Part shown: positions 10,985-22,741 of the stretch, piece by piece
Numbering within the stretch: the first letter of the stretch is position 1
Layout: each line of letters starts with the position of its first letter
Source: Cryptomeria japonica
Lineage: Eukaryota > Streptophyta > Pinopsida > Cupressales > Cupressaceae
Reading direction: 5' to 3'
NCBI RefSeq assembly: GCF_030272615.1
Contig: NC_081415.1
Location: forward strand, 366,431,667 to 366,495,666
DNA: 64,000 nucleotides
Made by a program: the position numbers and the translations under genes
The notes under the pieces: generated by a model
Told to the model about the DNA's origin: nothing
Database searches by the model: none
What the model saw: the letters and a program-made list of their open reading frames with translations, nothing else

Positions 10985-11705
10985 ATCAGGGTGCAAAATT
11001 TGGGAGGAAGTAGGCACAATTGCTGCAGATAGATGCTCGACAACACCTGTACAAGAGGTTGGTCCTTTCATTCTTGTCTTCAAGATTTTTTTGCAAGTTC
11101 CTTTTTTTTCCTTGCATTCTCTTGTTCACTTTGTTTAATGGTATCGACTTTGGAAAAATATGGATCCTCAACCTCCATAACCTCTCCATTCTACGACTAC
11201 CAATTATAAAGACAAGTTGTTGGACATACCAATCTCCCCAGTTATGATTCACTATCTGAGATTGATCCATCATAAGGAAATCCATACATCTGATAAATTG
11301 GCTTTACTATTCATTCCTAAAATTTGATATAATTTGATCTTGTGTAACGAGATTCCCAAATAGAAGTCCATAATTGAATAGGTTGCTCCTCTCCTTGGTT
11401 GTTTTTGACGTTAAGCCTCAATTCCTTGAGCCAAATACCCCTAAAATGTCCATAGAATAAGATTAAATGCATCAATAATGAGTAAAACTTAAAATTAGGG
11501 CAATTATTAGGGCACAATTGCTGCAGATAGATGCTCAACAACAACTATACAAGAGGTTGGTCCTTTCGGTCTTGTCATCAAGATTTTTTTGCAAGTTCTT
11601 TTGCTTTCCTTGCATTCTCTTATTCACTTTGTTTAGTGGTATCCACTTTGGTAAAATATGGATCTTCAACCTCCTTAACCTTTTCATTCTACAACTGCCA
11701 GTTAT
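10985..11705 (-). pseudogene. Duplicated fragments of gene Y
   Basis: On the minus strand, 11544-11317 ('NFKFYSLLMHLILFYGHFRG') and 11285-11210 ('IVNHNWGDW') match the Y gene at about 24400-24260 and 24070-24050. Two sub-blocks beginning 'GGCACAATTGCTGCAGATAG' at 11013 and 11511 are tandem copies with a 498-bp period. The right copy fuses at 'TTATAAAGACAAGT' to the SPT6 fragment, with microhomology at the junction. Stops and jumps of frame show these are broken copies. Confidence 0.65.
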
Positions 11706-13260
11706 AAAGACAAGTCACTTCAAAGATTCTAGAGGGGTGAACAATTATCTATGCCTACAAACCCTTCCAACCCTCAAAATAGCCCTTTGTATGGAAGAAA
11801 CTTTTATACGATTATTTAGGACTCTACAGGCAGTTGATTGTACAATTTTCCCCACTGAAAGGGTCTCTTCATTTTATCCAGTTAGCAAATAAAATTCCTC
11901 ATCCTGGGATGGCTCTTTATATGGTGTTCGCCAATCCTTAAATCCATGTACCAATTCAATCTTTATGTCAGCAAGATTTTCCCGCTTTTTATTGGATGTC
12001 CGTTGTTCCACACTTCTAGCATATTCATCAATATCTAGGGCCTTTAACACATGGGGATATTTTTGACATGTTCAACTACCATTTCTTGTGTTTCCTCATC
12101 CATATCATCTATATGTTGTCCTTCATCTTCACAGTATACATCCTTAGCCATTTTTTTGGCTAGTTCATATGACTCTGGATGAATTCTAGTATCATCCAAT
12201 GGATCCATAACATGGTTCCCAGAAGTTGCTTGCATGGTCCCTCTAACCCTTAAAAAACCATCAGTATTTATAAAGACAAGTCGCTTCATAGCTTCTAGAG
12301 GGTTCAACAATTCTCTGCAACTGTAAACCCTTCCAGCCCTCAAAATAGCCTTCTGTATGGAAGCAACTTTTATACGATTATTTAGGACTCTATAGGCACT
12401 TGCTTGTACAATTTTCCCCACTGAAAGGGTCTCTTCATTTTCTCTAGTTAGTAGATAAAATTCCTTATCCTGGGATGGCTCTTTATATGGTGTTCGCCAA
12501 TCCTTAAATCCATGTACCAATTCAATATTTATGTCAGCAAGAGTTTCTCACTTTTATTGGATGTTCGTTGTTCCACACTTCTAGCATATTCATCAATATC
12601 AAGGGCCTTTAACACATGGGGATATTTTTCAACATGTTCAACTACCATTTATTGTGTTTCCTCATCCATATCATCTATATCCTATCCTACATCTTCATAG
12701 TATATATCCTCAACCATTTTCTTGGCTAGTTCATATGACTATAGATGAATTCTACTATAGTCCAATGGATCCATAACATGGTTCCCAAAAGCTCCTTGCC
12801 TGGTCCCTCTAACCCTTAAAAACCCAACAACATTTATAAAGACAAGTCACTTCATAGCTTCTAGAGGGGTCAATAATTCTCTGCGATTGTAAACCCTTCC
12901 AGCCTTCAAAATAGCCCTTTGTATGGAAGTAGTTTTTCTAGGTCCAAGGCCAGCTACAAATTGCAGAGGAGAAAAGATCCATTCATGTGATGTTGCTAGG
13001 TTTATGTCAACACCAACTTGGTTGGTTACTATAACCATTACATGTTCGACAACTTCATACTTGTCATCTGGACTAAGGAAATGTTCCAGTGAATGAAGCT
13101 TCAACGATAATATCTCTTTGCCAGGACCACATAATGTTGCAACCGTGACCAGTGGATTCAGAAGATACTGACCAAGAGCCATAGCATGCCTCACAATCCC
13201 ATAAATTTTTCCCTACACATTGAATTCATCATCATAAAACACAAGGTGAAATGAGTCCTA
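11702..13260 (-). pseudogene. SPT6-like: SPT6 transcription elongation factor fragment, tandemly rearranged
   Basis: Read from 13200 leftward, the product follows plant SPT6: end of the YqgF-like domain ('RHAMALGQYLLNPLVTVATL', 'CGPGKEILSLKLHSLEHFL'), the HhH region ('SPLQFVAGLGPRK', then 'SIQRAILKAGRVY'), 'RIHPESYELAKKMAKDVY' and 'MVVEHVKNIP' before the DLD region, and the start of the S1 domain ('EFYLLTRENEETLSVGKIVQ'). In real SPT6 this is a nuclear histone chaperone that travels with RNA polymerase II. Here only about 230 residues are present, seemingly without introns. They are repeated head-to-tail, have stops (for example near 12735 and 12690), and loop back from S1 to HhH. The copy is captured inside the CACTA element and is not functional. 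Confidence 0.85.
11717..13000 (-). repeat. Three tandem SPT6-fragment units, ~566-bp period
   Basis: The marker 'CTTCATAGCTTCTAGAGGG' (with changes) occurs at 11717, 12284 and 12850. The marker 'CTGAAAGGGTCTCTTCATTT' occurs at 11854 and 12420. Spacings are 566-567 bp. The leftmost unit is truncated at its fusion with the Y fragment. Confidence 0.88.
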
Positions 13261-14830
13261 GTGGATATTGGTTCTATCATGCAGAATCATTTTGAGTTGG
13301 AGGCTTGAAATATGAATAATTTATCTCATTTTATTTGTTAGTTGCGTATTTTTTTATGGGTTAATAGAAATTTGGGTATTATATAGAACTTTAAAAGAAA
13401 GTATAATCTAATCAAACACTATATTTCATTTGATGTTATCAAGAATTTTGACTAGTTTTCTTCATAATGTGAATCTTGTATAGTTTATCTTAATATTGTC
13501 TTTCTTGTATCCTGTAGCAGTTTTGGAAGAATTATCATAACTTTCATTTTAACTTTTGGATCTTTGTATAAATTGGAGCATAAGTCTGTAACAATGATAT
13601 AAAGAGACTGACTAGAGTGATTGGCTTCATTACAAGGTAAGGGCATCCTTTGTCATGTTTGTCTTCCTCAAAGTATGGTTGGTGTCTATTAAGTTGTCTT
13701 GTAAGGGTGTTTTGAACATTGAGAAGAGACTTTTGATGGGTATTAATCCCACTGTTGTCAAGTATGCTTGATTGGAATTGAATGTTTCTAAGGTCTATGT
13801 GAATTAGAGGGCAAATGATTCCTGAGATTGTCACTTCAAATAAATAATTATTGAAAATGTTGAATTTATTGCTTGTAAATGAATGCTTTAAAATAATTAT
13901 GGTTTCTTAATTGAGATTACTCTAAAAACACCCGATTAAATTATATTCAAACAATAGTAGACCAGTGCCTTCATCCTTGACATAATGTTGCAGTTAGTCT
14001 TACTAAATTTAACTTTTCTCTAAAAGACCAATAAGACAGAATGAAGCTTGACATCTAATCATTCAAACTGATAATCAAACTAAAACTTAACCCAAACTAT
14101 AATAACATAGGATAGCACATTGAAACAAATCAAACAATCAAAAAGATAAATACCATCAAAGATGAAAAACACTTGATCTTTGTATTGAAATAAACATAAG
14201 ATAATCAACTGATTACATATAGCACATTGTCTTTTCACCAGTTTGGCATTTCTAGATATAACCCTGGAGACAATCTTATTAGACTTGCTCTTTAAAATAA
14301 GACCATCACTTCAAAGGCATCTACATGAATTATTCAAACTAATAATTCAAAATGAAACTGAAACCTAATTCAAATTATAATAACATGAGATAACACATTG
14401 AAACAATCTAACTAAATAGATTTATCATATGGAACTAATCAAACAATTGAAAAGATAGATACCATCAGAGATGCATAACATGTGATCTTTATATTGAAAT
14501 AAGCATAAGATAATCAACTGGCTTCAGTACAACATAATGTCATTCGCCAGTTTTGGCATTTCCAGAAAACAAACTTCAAAAGGACTCGCATAAAATATGT
14601 CTTGAACAGAATGATCATGAATGTCTTCTCATCAAAAGGATCCCCATAAATAGATGAGGATTTAGTTCCAAAATGAAAGGGCATACCCTCTCATTTGGAA
14701 TTAAACTAACTAAGACTTAAAATCCTAACTAAAAACTAACTGACTAAAACTAACTTAACTACTAGACATATTATAGAAAAGCATTGAAGATAACATTTTG
14801 AAATATTTGAAAACAATTTAAATCCCCAAG
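13261..14830. other. CACTA interior without recognisable gene
   Basis: No coding sequence is supported. A 96-codon minus-strand ORF at 13544-13834 has no recognisable domain. The only structure is the imperfect duplication at 14060-14575. Confidence 0.55.
14060..14575. repeat. Imperfect tandem duplication, ~309-bp period
   Basis: Segments around 'AACATAGGATAGCACATTGA' (14102) and 'AACATGAGATAACACATTGA' (14382) share a long run of similarity ending at 'GATAATCAACTG' and a 'CCAGTTTGGCATTTC' motif. The two 'ATAATCAACT' sites are 309 bp apart. Confidence 0.7.
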
Positions 14831-14834
14831 TATC

Positions 14835-16448
14835 TCTGCACATTTCTAAATATGCTCGAAGTACTTATATGATTTGTAGGTGTCTGCATCATGGATCGGG
14901 TCCTTGGCAATGATCCCCCATGTGATGAATTATTCCATCTATGTAATTGTTTCCTTGAAATCAATTCCATCTGATCGGGCAACATTAAGGGTAGCACTGA
15001 GTAAATTTTGGCATTTTGAAATCCACTTGTCTTTATCCTTGATTTCTCCCCTCTAATCAGTTAGCACTGGGATACCATTTTGGACTATGTCTTTACATTC
15101 ATCATATTTAGTTTGTAACTCTGCATCAAATTTGTCATGTTTTTCAAGCAACCTTTTGATCTTCTCAATTTCTTTAGCATTTGTCCCTTCCAAAGTCTTC
15201 TCATGTAGTCTAGTTCCCAATCCAGTCTTTATCCTATTATGTGATATAGCATTGTCCATATTCAATGAAAAACAACCCAGAACTCTTCCAAATATCCTTT
15301 CAAATTTTCAAATCTTTTATTCAATAGAAAAGAGGCAGTATCAACTCTTACATTCTGCATTTGTTTAAGAATTCTCTGATTTTCTTGTTGTAGCTCTTCA
15401 CATTCCTTTTTCCATTTCGAATTATCAAGGGAAAGTATCATTGGTACAAATTCTCCACTTCTTTTTATGGTTTCCTCATATAATCCTTTGTATTGATCTC
15501 TTTTCCTTATGGTTCTAATTATTTGTGCTCTGTTAAACTTTGAAATGTTGACTCCGATGTTTGTTGAAACAATGGGATCAATTTCCCCAACTTTCAATGT
15601 CATCATATCACCAAATTCTTTATCCACATCAATAATTTTAGGCCTTTTATTCGGAGGATACAATGCCCATAGCAGTAAGGCTTCCTCATCTTGGTCAAAC
15701 CTAGATCCAATAAACACATCATTTACTCCTTGAATGTCTAATTTGAAATCCTTGTTGCCAGAGTATAATAGAATGTCAAAAATAAAAGATGCACTCAAAT
15801 CCCATCTTAGAAACAGAATTACTCTGACTTCTGCAAGTAATTGCCTCCCTTTTTGGGGAGTCATTGTAACTGACTCTACTTCTATATCCTCCTTTATCAT
15901 TTTCAACAACTCTGCCTCATTTTCAGGTGTTATATGTGGGATAGATTCCCTCAACCTTTTGCCTTTGAAATTATAGAGAAAAGATTTAAATTCTTTAAAT
16001 TTCACAAATACATCATTTGCTACAAAAACAGAATGTTCTTCTAACCTTGAATCTGCATGAATCTCCATCTTAGTCACAATTTTCTCATTTTCATTTTGTT
16101 CTTCTTCTTGTTCCTCTGCCCGATATCTAGAAACAACTTCATGGTCATGTAGTTCACTTTCTAACATCTCTTCTTTTGTCTCCATTTCCATCAACCTTTG
16201 TTTCTTTTCTTCCAGCTCTCTATTCAAATTATCAATTACCTCTTGTGCTTCTGCATCTTCCATATTTTTGAAGATGTCTTCTTCTTCCAAACTCAAATGT
16301 AAAGAACCTCCTAGATTTTGTCTTTTCTTACAGGAGTGGATGTACTCCTCTAGATCATAGTTTTTTCTTGCAATATGTTCAAACAAATTATACTCCTCCA
16401 TTAACTTTCTGTCAATTATTTCATACGCCTTTGTAGAAACAATAGTGA
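14835..16448 (-). pseudogene. Gene Y, C-terminal part (unknown family)
   Basis: The 379-codon stretch 16401-15262 continues upstream to the Z2 insertion at 16448 ('TIVSTKAYEIIDRKL') and downstream after a frameshift at about 15265-15290 in 15265-15053. Features in order: an N-side segment 'NLFEHIARKNYDLEEYIHSC'; a Glu/Lys-rich coiled coil (about 16300-16060); a conserved block 'LLAEVRVILFLRWDL'; an acidic 'FDQDEEALLLWALYPPNKRP'; and a second coiled coil near the end. The same blocks appear at 57429-58120 ('QVRVLIFLEWDI'). I recognise no family. Removing Z2 plus one 5-bp duplication (7402 bp) brings this part into the same frame as 25168-23851, so both were one ORF. Confidence 0.75.
15262..16401 (-). 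CDS. Longest open stretch of gene Y (379 codons)
   Basis: This is the best-preserved coding block in the CACTA element outside the SPT6 copies. It is charged and largely helical, with two predicted coiled coils, and shows no membrane segment or catalytic motif. The first ATG here is internal: the frame is open further upstream to the Z2 insertion point. Whether this part is transcribed after the insertion is unknown. Confidence 0.5.
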   Translation of the reverse strand: MEEYNLFEHIARKNYDLEEYIHSCKKRQNLGGSLHLSLEEEDIFKNMEDAEAQEVIDNLNRELEEKKQRLMEMETKEEMLESELHDHEVVSRYRAEEQEEEQNENEKIVTKMEIHADSRLEEHSVFVANDVFVKFKEFKSFLYNFKGKRLRESIPHITPENEAELLKMIKEDIEVESVTMTPQKGRQLLAEVRVILFLRWDLSASFIFDILLYSGNKDFKLDIQGVNDVFIGSRFDQDEEALLLWALYPPNKRPKIIDVDKEFGDMMTLKVGEIDPIVSTNIGVNISKFNRAQIIRTIRKRDQYKGLYEETIKRSGEFVPMILSLDNSKWKKECEELQQENQRILKQMQNVRVDTASFLLNKRFENLKGYLEEFWVVFH

Positions 16449-17530
16449 TGTTGGCTTGATGATGATTGTAATAAATTCATCATATGTTGTCATTGACAAA
16501 ATACATACACACACATATGTTCATATTGTCTACCGGTATAACTTAAAAGTTGTTTATACTACAACCGGTATACTAGAGGTTTATAACCAGTACTTGGTAT
16601 CAACCGATATATATGCATGGAGATAACTAGTGGTTATACATAACTCGACATCAACATGAAGATCCAGTAGAGATTATCACAGGAGCATCAAGGATAAGCA
16701 GTTTTTATGTTTAACTCCAACCAGTATTGATTGTTCCAATCGGTATTCATTGATTATGTGATGTGTTATCACAAGTCGTGATGAGTTATCCTTATCGACA
16801 AGTTTTCGCAGTATTTTTGTGATGAGTTATGATCACTTGACCAGATACACTGCACCTAGGTAATTGTGTTATGATTTCTAGAGGCCGACATGAAATCTAA
16901 ATATCTATTTATTACATCACAATGAATTATTTTGTATGAGAGAAAGTGATATGTTATGTGCGAAGGAAGAAATGTTAAGTCACAGAGTATGTTGGTAAAG
17001 AAGTGTTAAGTGCACAGAAGAGGATCTATACAAGCAAGTTGTTCTACTACTAGATCACATCACCTGTTGTTTTCTAACCACTGCAACAGTCAAATCCGCT
17101 AACTGGGTAAGCTCTAACAAGCTTCATTGTTCAAATCCTCTAACCAGGTGATCCATTAGATTGGATTTTCAAATCCTCCACCGAGGTTACTCCTTACAGG
17201 GTACTACCTTTTACAAGGTATTTCTTTTAACTAAGCTTTGGGATCTTTAACAGGATTCGCTCCTAGCAGAGCATTTTTGTAGAACCTAACTGGTCAGTTA
17301 TCTATTACTGCAAATAGTTAACTTGTGAGTCCCATCTCACCGTGTTTTTTACCTATTTGGGTTTTCCACGTATAAACACTTGTGTTATGGTGGATGTTGT
17401 TATATCATTTTTGATTGCATTCATATTGTTCAACAAACTTGTTAAGTTTATCTACTGGTTAGTGTTTAAAGTAGTATTATTTTTGGTGTCACTGAATCAC
17501 CCCCCCTCTCAGTGCTTTACAAGTCCATCA
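16449..17530 (+). repeat. Z2 5' LTR
   Basis: Begins TGTTGGCTTGATGATG and ends 'CCCCCCTCTCAGTGC' then 'CAAGTCCATCA'. It contains several 'ACCGGT(A)' motifs. Confidence 0.92.
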
Positions 17531-17532
17531 AT

Positions 17533-17544
17533 TGGTATCAAAGC
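17533..17544 (+). other. Z2 primer-binding site
   Basis: TGGTATCAAAGC, two bases after the LTR. It differs by one base from the initiator-tRNA-Met type site TGGTATCAGAGC used by many plant Ty1/copia elements and by the copia element at 53012-53023. Confidence 0.85.
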
Positions 17545-17601
17545 CTAACTTTCTTAAAGCCTAATCACTTGGAAGAAAACCCTAAAGCTACCATAGGGGA
17601 T

Positions 17602-18799
17602 ATGAGCTACTTTGAGATGGATAGAGAGCTTGAGGCTAGTAGGAACGAGCTTGAAACCCTAAGGGTCAAACTGAAAGCTTCTCAAGTCAAAAGGAGAGAG
17701 CTAACTGAACAACTGTTAGAAATATCTGATAATAGTTCTTTAGATGAGGCCAATATTGATGCTTTAGCTGAGAAAGTTGAAAAACTAAACAATGAAAAGA
17801 TAAATCTGAGGAGAGAGCTAGAAGGTTTTACTATTCGCATGCGTCAGGAATTGGAAGCCAGGAGAACTGCTGAAGATCTCACCAAGGAAAGAGATCATGA
17901 GATTTCCAATATTAAGCAAGAGAATGTTACCTTTCATGAGCATTTGGATGTAGAGAGAAGAAAAAGAGAACCTACAGCTAGATCTCAAATTAGCATCATC
18001 TCTGAGAGAGAACCTATCAAAACATAATGAAGATCTCATCAGACAGCTCACTGAAGCGAATGGGAAATTGGAGAAGTTCAACAGAAGTTATACCTTGCTG
18101 GAAGAACAAATTCAATCACAAAGGATGAATGGTGATACCTTTGGACTTGGTTTTCACACATCTGAAAAAGGTGAATCCTCCGGTACCAAGAGAAACACTC
18201 TTAGGAACAAATCTTCTCCTAAGATCAAAAACCCTACTGGTAAGGTCTTTAAACATGTTTGTTTTATTTGCCATAAACCTAGTCACACTATAAATGTTTG
18301 TAGAAACAAACCTAATGGAAATGAAGGCTATAATACTAATGCCAGGTATGTATCCAAGAAATTTGAAGGTCATTGCTTCACATGTAGCATGTATGGACAT
18401 AGATCAGTTGAGTGCAGATATGGAGCAAATGTACCGCATATGCATCCAAGACCAAATGGTAACTGGATGAGAAATTTTGACAAATGGGTCAACATGAACT
18501 GGAAAAGACCCTTCGGCAACCGGTTTAGTCCATTTGATATGGAAAAGGTAACAAATGTCATTTGCACCATCTGTAACAACCTTGGTCATGTGGCTATGAA
18601 TTGCAGAAGAAGAATTGGGAGAGGTAATGCAGGACCTTGGAAATCATCTGGTATGGCCTGCTATCATTGTCACAAACCAAGGTACTTGGCAAAATTTTGT
18701 AGATCCAGAAAGAGCAAACCAATCAACCCTTCTAAAGATCTGAAAGGAAAGCAAAAAGTTAATGTTGAAGAAGCCAAAGAAGAAATGAATCGAATATAG
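17602..18799 (+). pseudogene. Z2 gag-like protein: coiled coil plus four zinc knuckles
   Basis: The likely start is ATG 17602 ('MSYFEMDRELEASRNELETL'). The first ~140 residues form a long heptad-rich coiled coil. A frameshift near 17960 moves the reading into the 18068-18799 frame ('LSKHNEDLIRQLTEANGKLE'). Four CCHC-type knuckles follow: 'CFICHKPSHTINVC' (~18258), 'CFTCSMYGHRSVEC' (~18374), 'CTICNNLGHVAMNC' (~18564) and 'CYHCHKPRYLAKFC' (~18659). The last has Tyr where His is expected. A lysine-rich tail ends the ORF. This differs from the UBN2-type gag with one knuckle in the copia element at 51967-52968. The likely role is RNA packaging in a virus-like particle (inference). Confidence 0.8.
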
Positions 18800-19341
18800 A
18801 AGAAAAAGAGTGATGACTCACCTAGAGAAGAAACTGCTCCTTCACCAAGTGTGGAGAATCTTGCACTGGTGAATTAAGCCTTTTTAATATGGCTAAGGGG
18901 AGCATAATGATAAATCCACCTCCAAACCCCTTGAAATGAATGAGTGGTAAGAGAATTTGAATGCATGAAATTTTGATAACCTTTTGTCAATCGTTTATCA
19001 ACCGGCTTTACATCTATGTATCATTAAGCGGTGTAATTAGGGTTTGCAACCCTAATGGGTGAGCATTTAATGCAATAGGTAAAAAGGATAAAAGCGAGTT
19101 TTCACTTTGTTATTTTTACCCTAACGCATTCAAGAAGAAATTTTGAGTGCTTGCAGAGATAAGAAAGGATTGTTGGCTGATGTTTGTTGAAGTTACATTA
19201 AGATTTGTGTAATCAAGTTGATTTGAAGGTTGGAGAAGATTGAACTCGTGTGCACTTGGGCATTCAACTGGTAAATGAGGCAGCGTGCATGAAATAAGGT
19301 ATTTCTTTGAAAAATCTTTCTTTGAATCTAGTTTATCTAGA
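18800..19341 (+). other. Spacer between Z2 gag and long ORF
   Basis: Non-coding. Contains 'GGGTTTGCAACCCTAATGGG' near 19040 and no domain. It may act as a leader for the second ORF, for example through splicing; no splice sites were assigned. Confidence 0.4.
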
Positions 19342-22300
19342 ATGGCATCATCTTCTAAACCAGTAGAGATATTAATGATTACATCTAAACCTATGGAAGT
19401 TGTTGAAGCAGAAAAAATTGTGTCATATAATGCATTATCATAAGTTCCTAGTGGTGTTATAGTAAAAGGAGATTTGTCCAACTACATTGATTGCAAGATT
19501 GAGGATTTAGGATCATTGTCGATATATTCACAGTTAAAATCCCTTTGCGATGAAAATGAGAAGATTCAATCAGAATATATTAAGGTTTATGAAAAAGGTT
19601 TTCATAACATAGCTTACTTTCTTTAAGATTTTGAAGAAGAACATATCTGAATTATTTTGAGTCGAGTTCATAGGGAAAACATGTATTTGGAAAGGACTCA
19701 TACTATAACCAAGGAATCCATTCAAGCTGTAATTGGTTTTTACTTAATCGGTGAAGTACCTGTGCTGAGGCGTATTTAAAAAGAGACTGTATACACTCTA
19801 ACTAGATCAACATCTGATAAGCGTGCTTTTTCTATCAATAACAATAGGGACCCAATAGTAAAATTGGCAGCTATGGTTATAGGCTACCAGGTATTTTATT
19901 CTAGCAGATTAAATAGCATTCCATTAGCAGTGGTACATACTGCTTACAAGATGATAGCTAAAAATGTTGACTATGACCTATGTGAGGCCATAAGGAGCCA
20001 ATTATTATTAAATCTGTAATCTATCAAGAAGGATAGCAATCTAAAGTTTAAATTTGGACAGTTATTGATCGGTCTATTCTTTTATTTCCAAAATTTCCTA
20101 CTGGGAATAGGTGATTTTGAGTGGTCTAAGGATCTATCAGTATTTGCCTAGATTAAGAAAAGTATCAAGGCTGTGAAGAACACCTTTTCTGCTTCAATGA
20201 ACAAATACTTCAATGAATTTCTGAAGAAAATGAGCATGAGATTAAGATTACCTGAGGATGTGGTAAAATACTTTGCTGAGGACATTATTTTCATAGTTAC
20301 CATTGATTTCTGTTTGATGGAGGCAATTGAGCCTAGAGAAGAAGAAATGGAAGATATGAGTTATGAGGTTAACTATGACTTACTGATTGGTTATATTAAT
20401 AACCTATTAGCATCTCCAAAGGAAAAAAAGAAGGCAAAATTGGATATTGTTGAAGTTCAGAATCCACAAGCTAGAACCAATATTGTTTCTACCATAAGTG
20501 GTAAAGGTAAGAAAAATAAGGCTGAGCAAGCACCTCCAGTGATGAAAAATACAAGAGTGGCACGAAGTGTCCAAACCAAAAAAGAGCTGACACCTAAAGT
20601 TTATGCAAAGAAGGAGAGTGCATCAAAGAAAAGAGGTCAGAAACTAAATCTCCAAGAAGAATATGAAGGTACTAACACTGAGGAAGAACCCAAGAAGATC
20701 AAAGCAACTAGTAAAATGACCAAACTAGTGAAGGAAGTGCCGAAGGCAACTTTACCTTTTGATATCTCAACTTACAAGCCTGAGACCAACTTTGAAAGAA
20801 TGGGGAAGACATTAGGGAGAAATAGATTTGATAATGTCAAAGAACATTTTGATTCTTTCACTGAAGATGAAAATGAGCAAATCATTCGACAAGTAATCAA
20901 TTATTTGTGCCATTATAATAGATTACCTCATGATCTTGAAAAGAATATTTCAAATTCCTTGTATACTATTCTTTTGAATAAATGGGAGGAAGTTGTAAAG
21001 AAGTAAAAAGAAATTATAGATGATGTATTTGTACAATATTTTCCTAAATTGTCCAAGGATGAACTAAGTGTGTTGGTTGATAAGTACAAAGTTCAATTTG
21101 CTTTCAAGGCAAGAAGATTGAAGCTACTTAGTGGAAAGAGGCAAATTATTGAGACTGTGACTCATCAGATAGCCTATAACATCCAATGGATGGAAGAGCT
21201 CACACTTTCTTCTAAGGATGAGAAAGATGTTGATGATGTACCTAAAATGGATAAAAATGTGTAAGATGGTGTTGTTTATCCAGACAAAGAAAAGGTTGAC
21301 ACTATTTTCCAACAAGCCATACTTGTTGATGATACTCAGAATACAATTGATCTATCTGGAAACATCATTGTACTAGCTATGGAGCCACCTGAAATCATTG
21401 ACTTATAGGTTACTTCAGTTGAGAAACTGACAACTCAACCAGAAGTGTATCTTCCACCAGCAAAGGAACAACTTGAGAAACCCCAATCCCAACCAATTTC
21501 ATAGAACACTCAGAAGGAATCTAATGAGAACATTGATACATAGATTTCTGAACAGGAAATGAAGAAAGGTCAAGAGAAAGCAATTGTTAAGGTAACATTC
21601 TAAACCGACAAAAACTTAAGTCATACAACAGAATGATGAAAATTATGATGACTCATTAGGCATCTCAAGGCCTATAAATGTTGATAATATGAGTGCATCT
21701 GAAATGATGCAGATTGCAACTATCATACAATCTAGAGCACATAAGAAGAGACTTAAAGAGCAAAGAATGGAAGCTGAAACAATTCAGAATGCAGTAGATA
21801 TTCTATCAAGTCTACTACAGGAAACTTCTACAGGACATCTGGAAACCCCTATTAGCAAGCTTGGTCAATTGGTTACTGATGCATCTGACCAAATTAAGTC
21901 ACTTGAAGAAGCAGCACAAACTTATGCTGAGAAGAGTTATAGGAAGAAGTATGGAGAGCAACTTATGAAAGAGATTGATTCAAGAAAACTTGCTCTATCT
22001 TTTAATAAATATTTGTTAAGAAAAGCTATTGAATCAAGAGGAAAATATCTTGCTTCTACTTCTAAGGTTTCATTTTTTTATTCTGATATCAATAAAAAGC
22101 GAACTAAAACAGAGCAAGAGCTAGAAAAGATGTGCAATGCATATGTACCACTTCAGGACTCTAGTTTTTCTTTTACAAATCTATGGATGATTTGCACAAC
22201 AGGTTGGATACCTATGATCATGAGAAAGCAAAAAGACTCTGATCATTGAAGGAATTGAAGAGTCTACTCACATCCCAAGTGGACATACTGCAGAAAGCCT

Positions 22301-22485
22301 ACACGAATGCAGAAGCTATTTTAGCTACTCCAGAAACTTTTACACTTGATTCAATGGAAGAGTTCAATACATAGATTATGTCTACACTTGAGTACACTGA
22401 GAACGTTTTGGAGACATGGAAACATGCCATATCATAGTTGAAGAGGAAATTTAATGTTATTTTCATGAGACTTGCGTATGCATGA
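19342..22485 (+). pseudogene. Z2 long ORF of unknown family (~1000 aa)
   Basis: Starts at ATG 19342 ('MASSSKPVEILMITSK') and runs in one frame through several stops to about 21600, then in another frame to 22485. Longest open blocks: 20173-21006 (277 aa) and 21689-22249 (186 aa). Layout: an N-terminal helical domain ('ESIQAVIGFYLIGEVPVLRR', later 'NLKFKFGQLLIGLFFYFQN'); a basic, repetitive Lys/Thr-rich linker (~20420-20740); a conserved block 'DEQIIRQVINYL'-like near 20870; an acidic linker; and a C-terminal helical region ('NAVDILSSLLQETS', 'SLKELKSLLTSQVD'). Z1 carries the same protein. No PR, IN, RT or RNase H motif is present. It sits where pol should be. Confidence 0.75.
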
Positions 22486-22714
22486 ATCTTGATTTAGTTT
22501 TTGAAGTTTTTGTACATGTAAAACATTGTGATACGAACTTTTCTATATATATATTTTTCTTTTCAATTTGGCATTGTTGTCAAAGGGGGAGTAGAAATAT
22601 GTATGTATGTTTTTGAAAATTTTGTATGATGTATGTAGTAAGAGGGAGTATGTGTATATGTGGAAAAAAAAATTGTAAGCACACTTAGCGGTATTTTTGT
22701 AAAATTTTCTAAGT

Positions 22715-22741
22715 GTTGCCATCAATGCCAAAGGGGGAAAT
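22715..22741 (+). other. Z2 polypurine tract
   Basis: 'GTTGCCATCAATGCCAAAGG' then GGGAAAT, directly before the right LTR TG at 22742. Shared with Z1 and the copia element. Confidence 0.9.
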
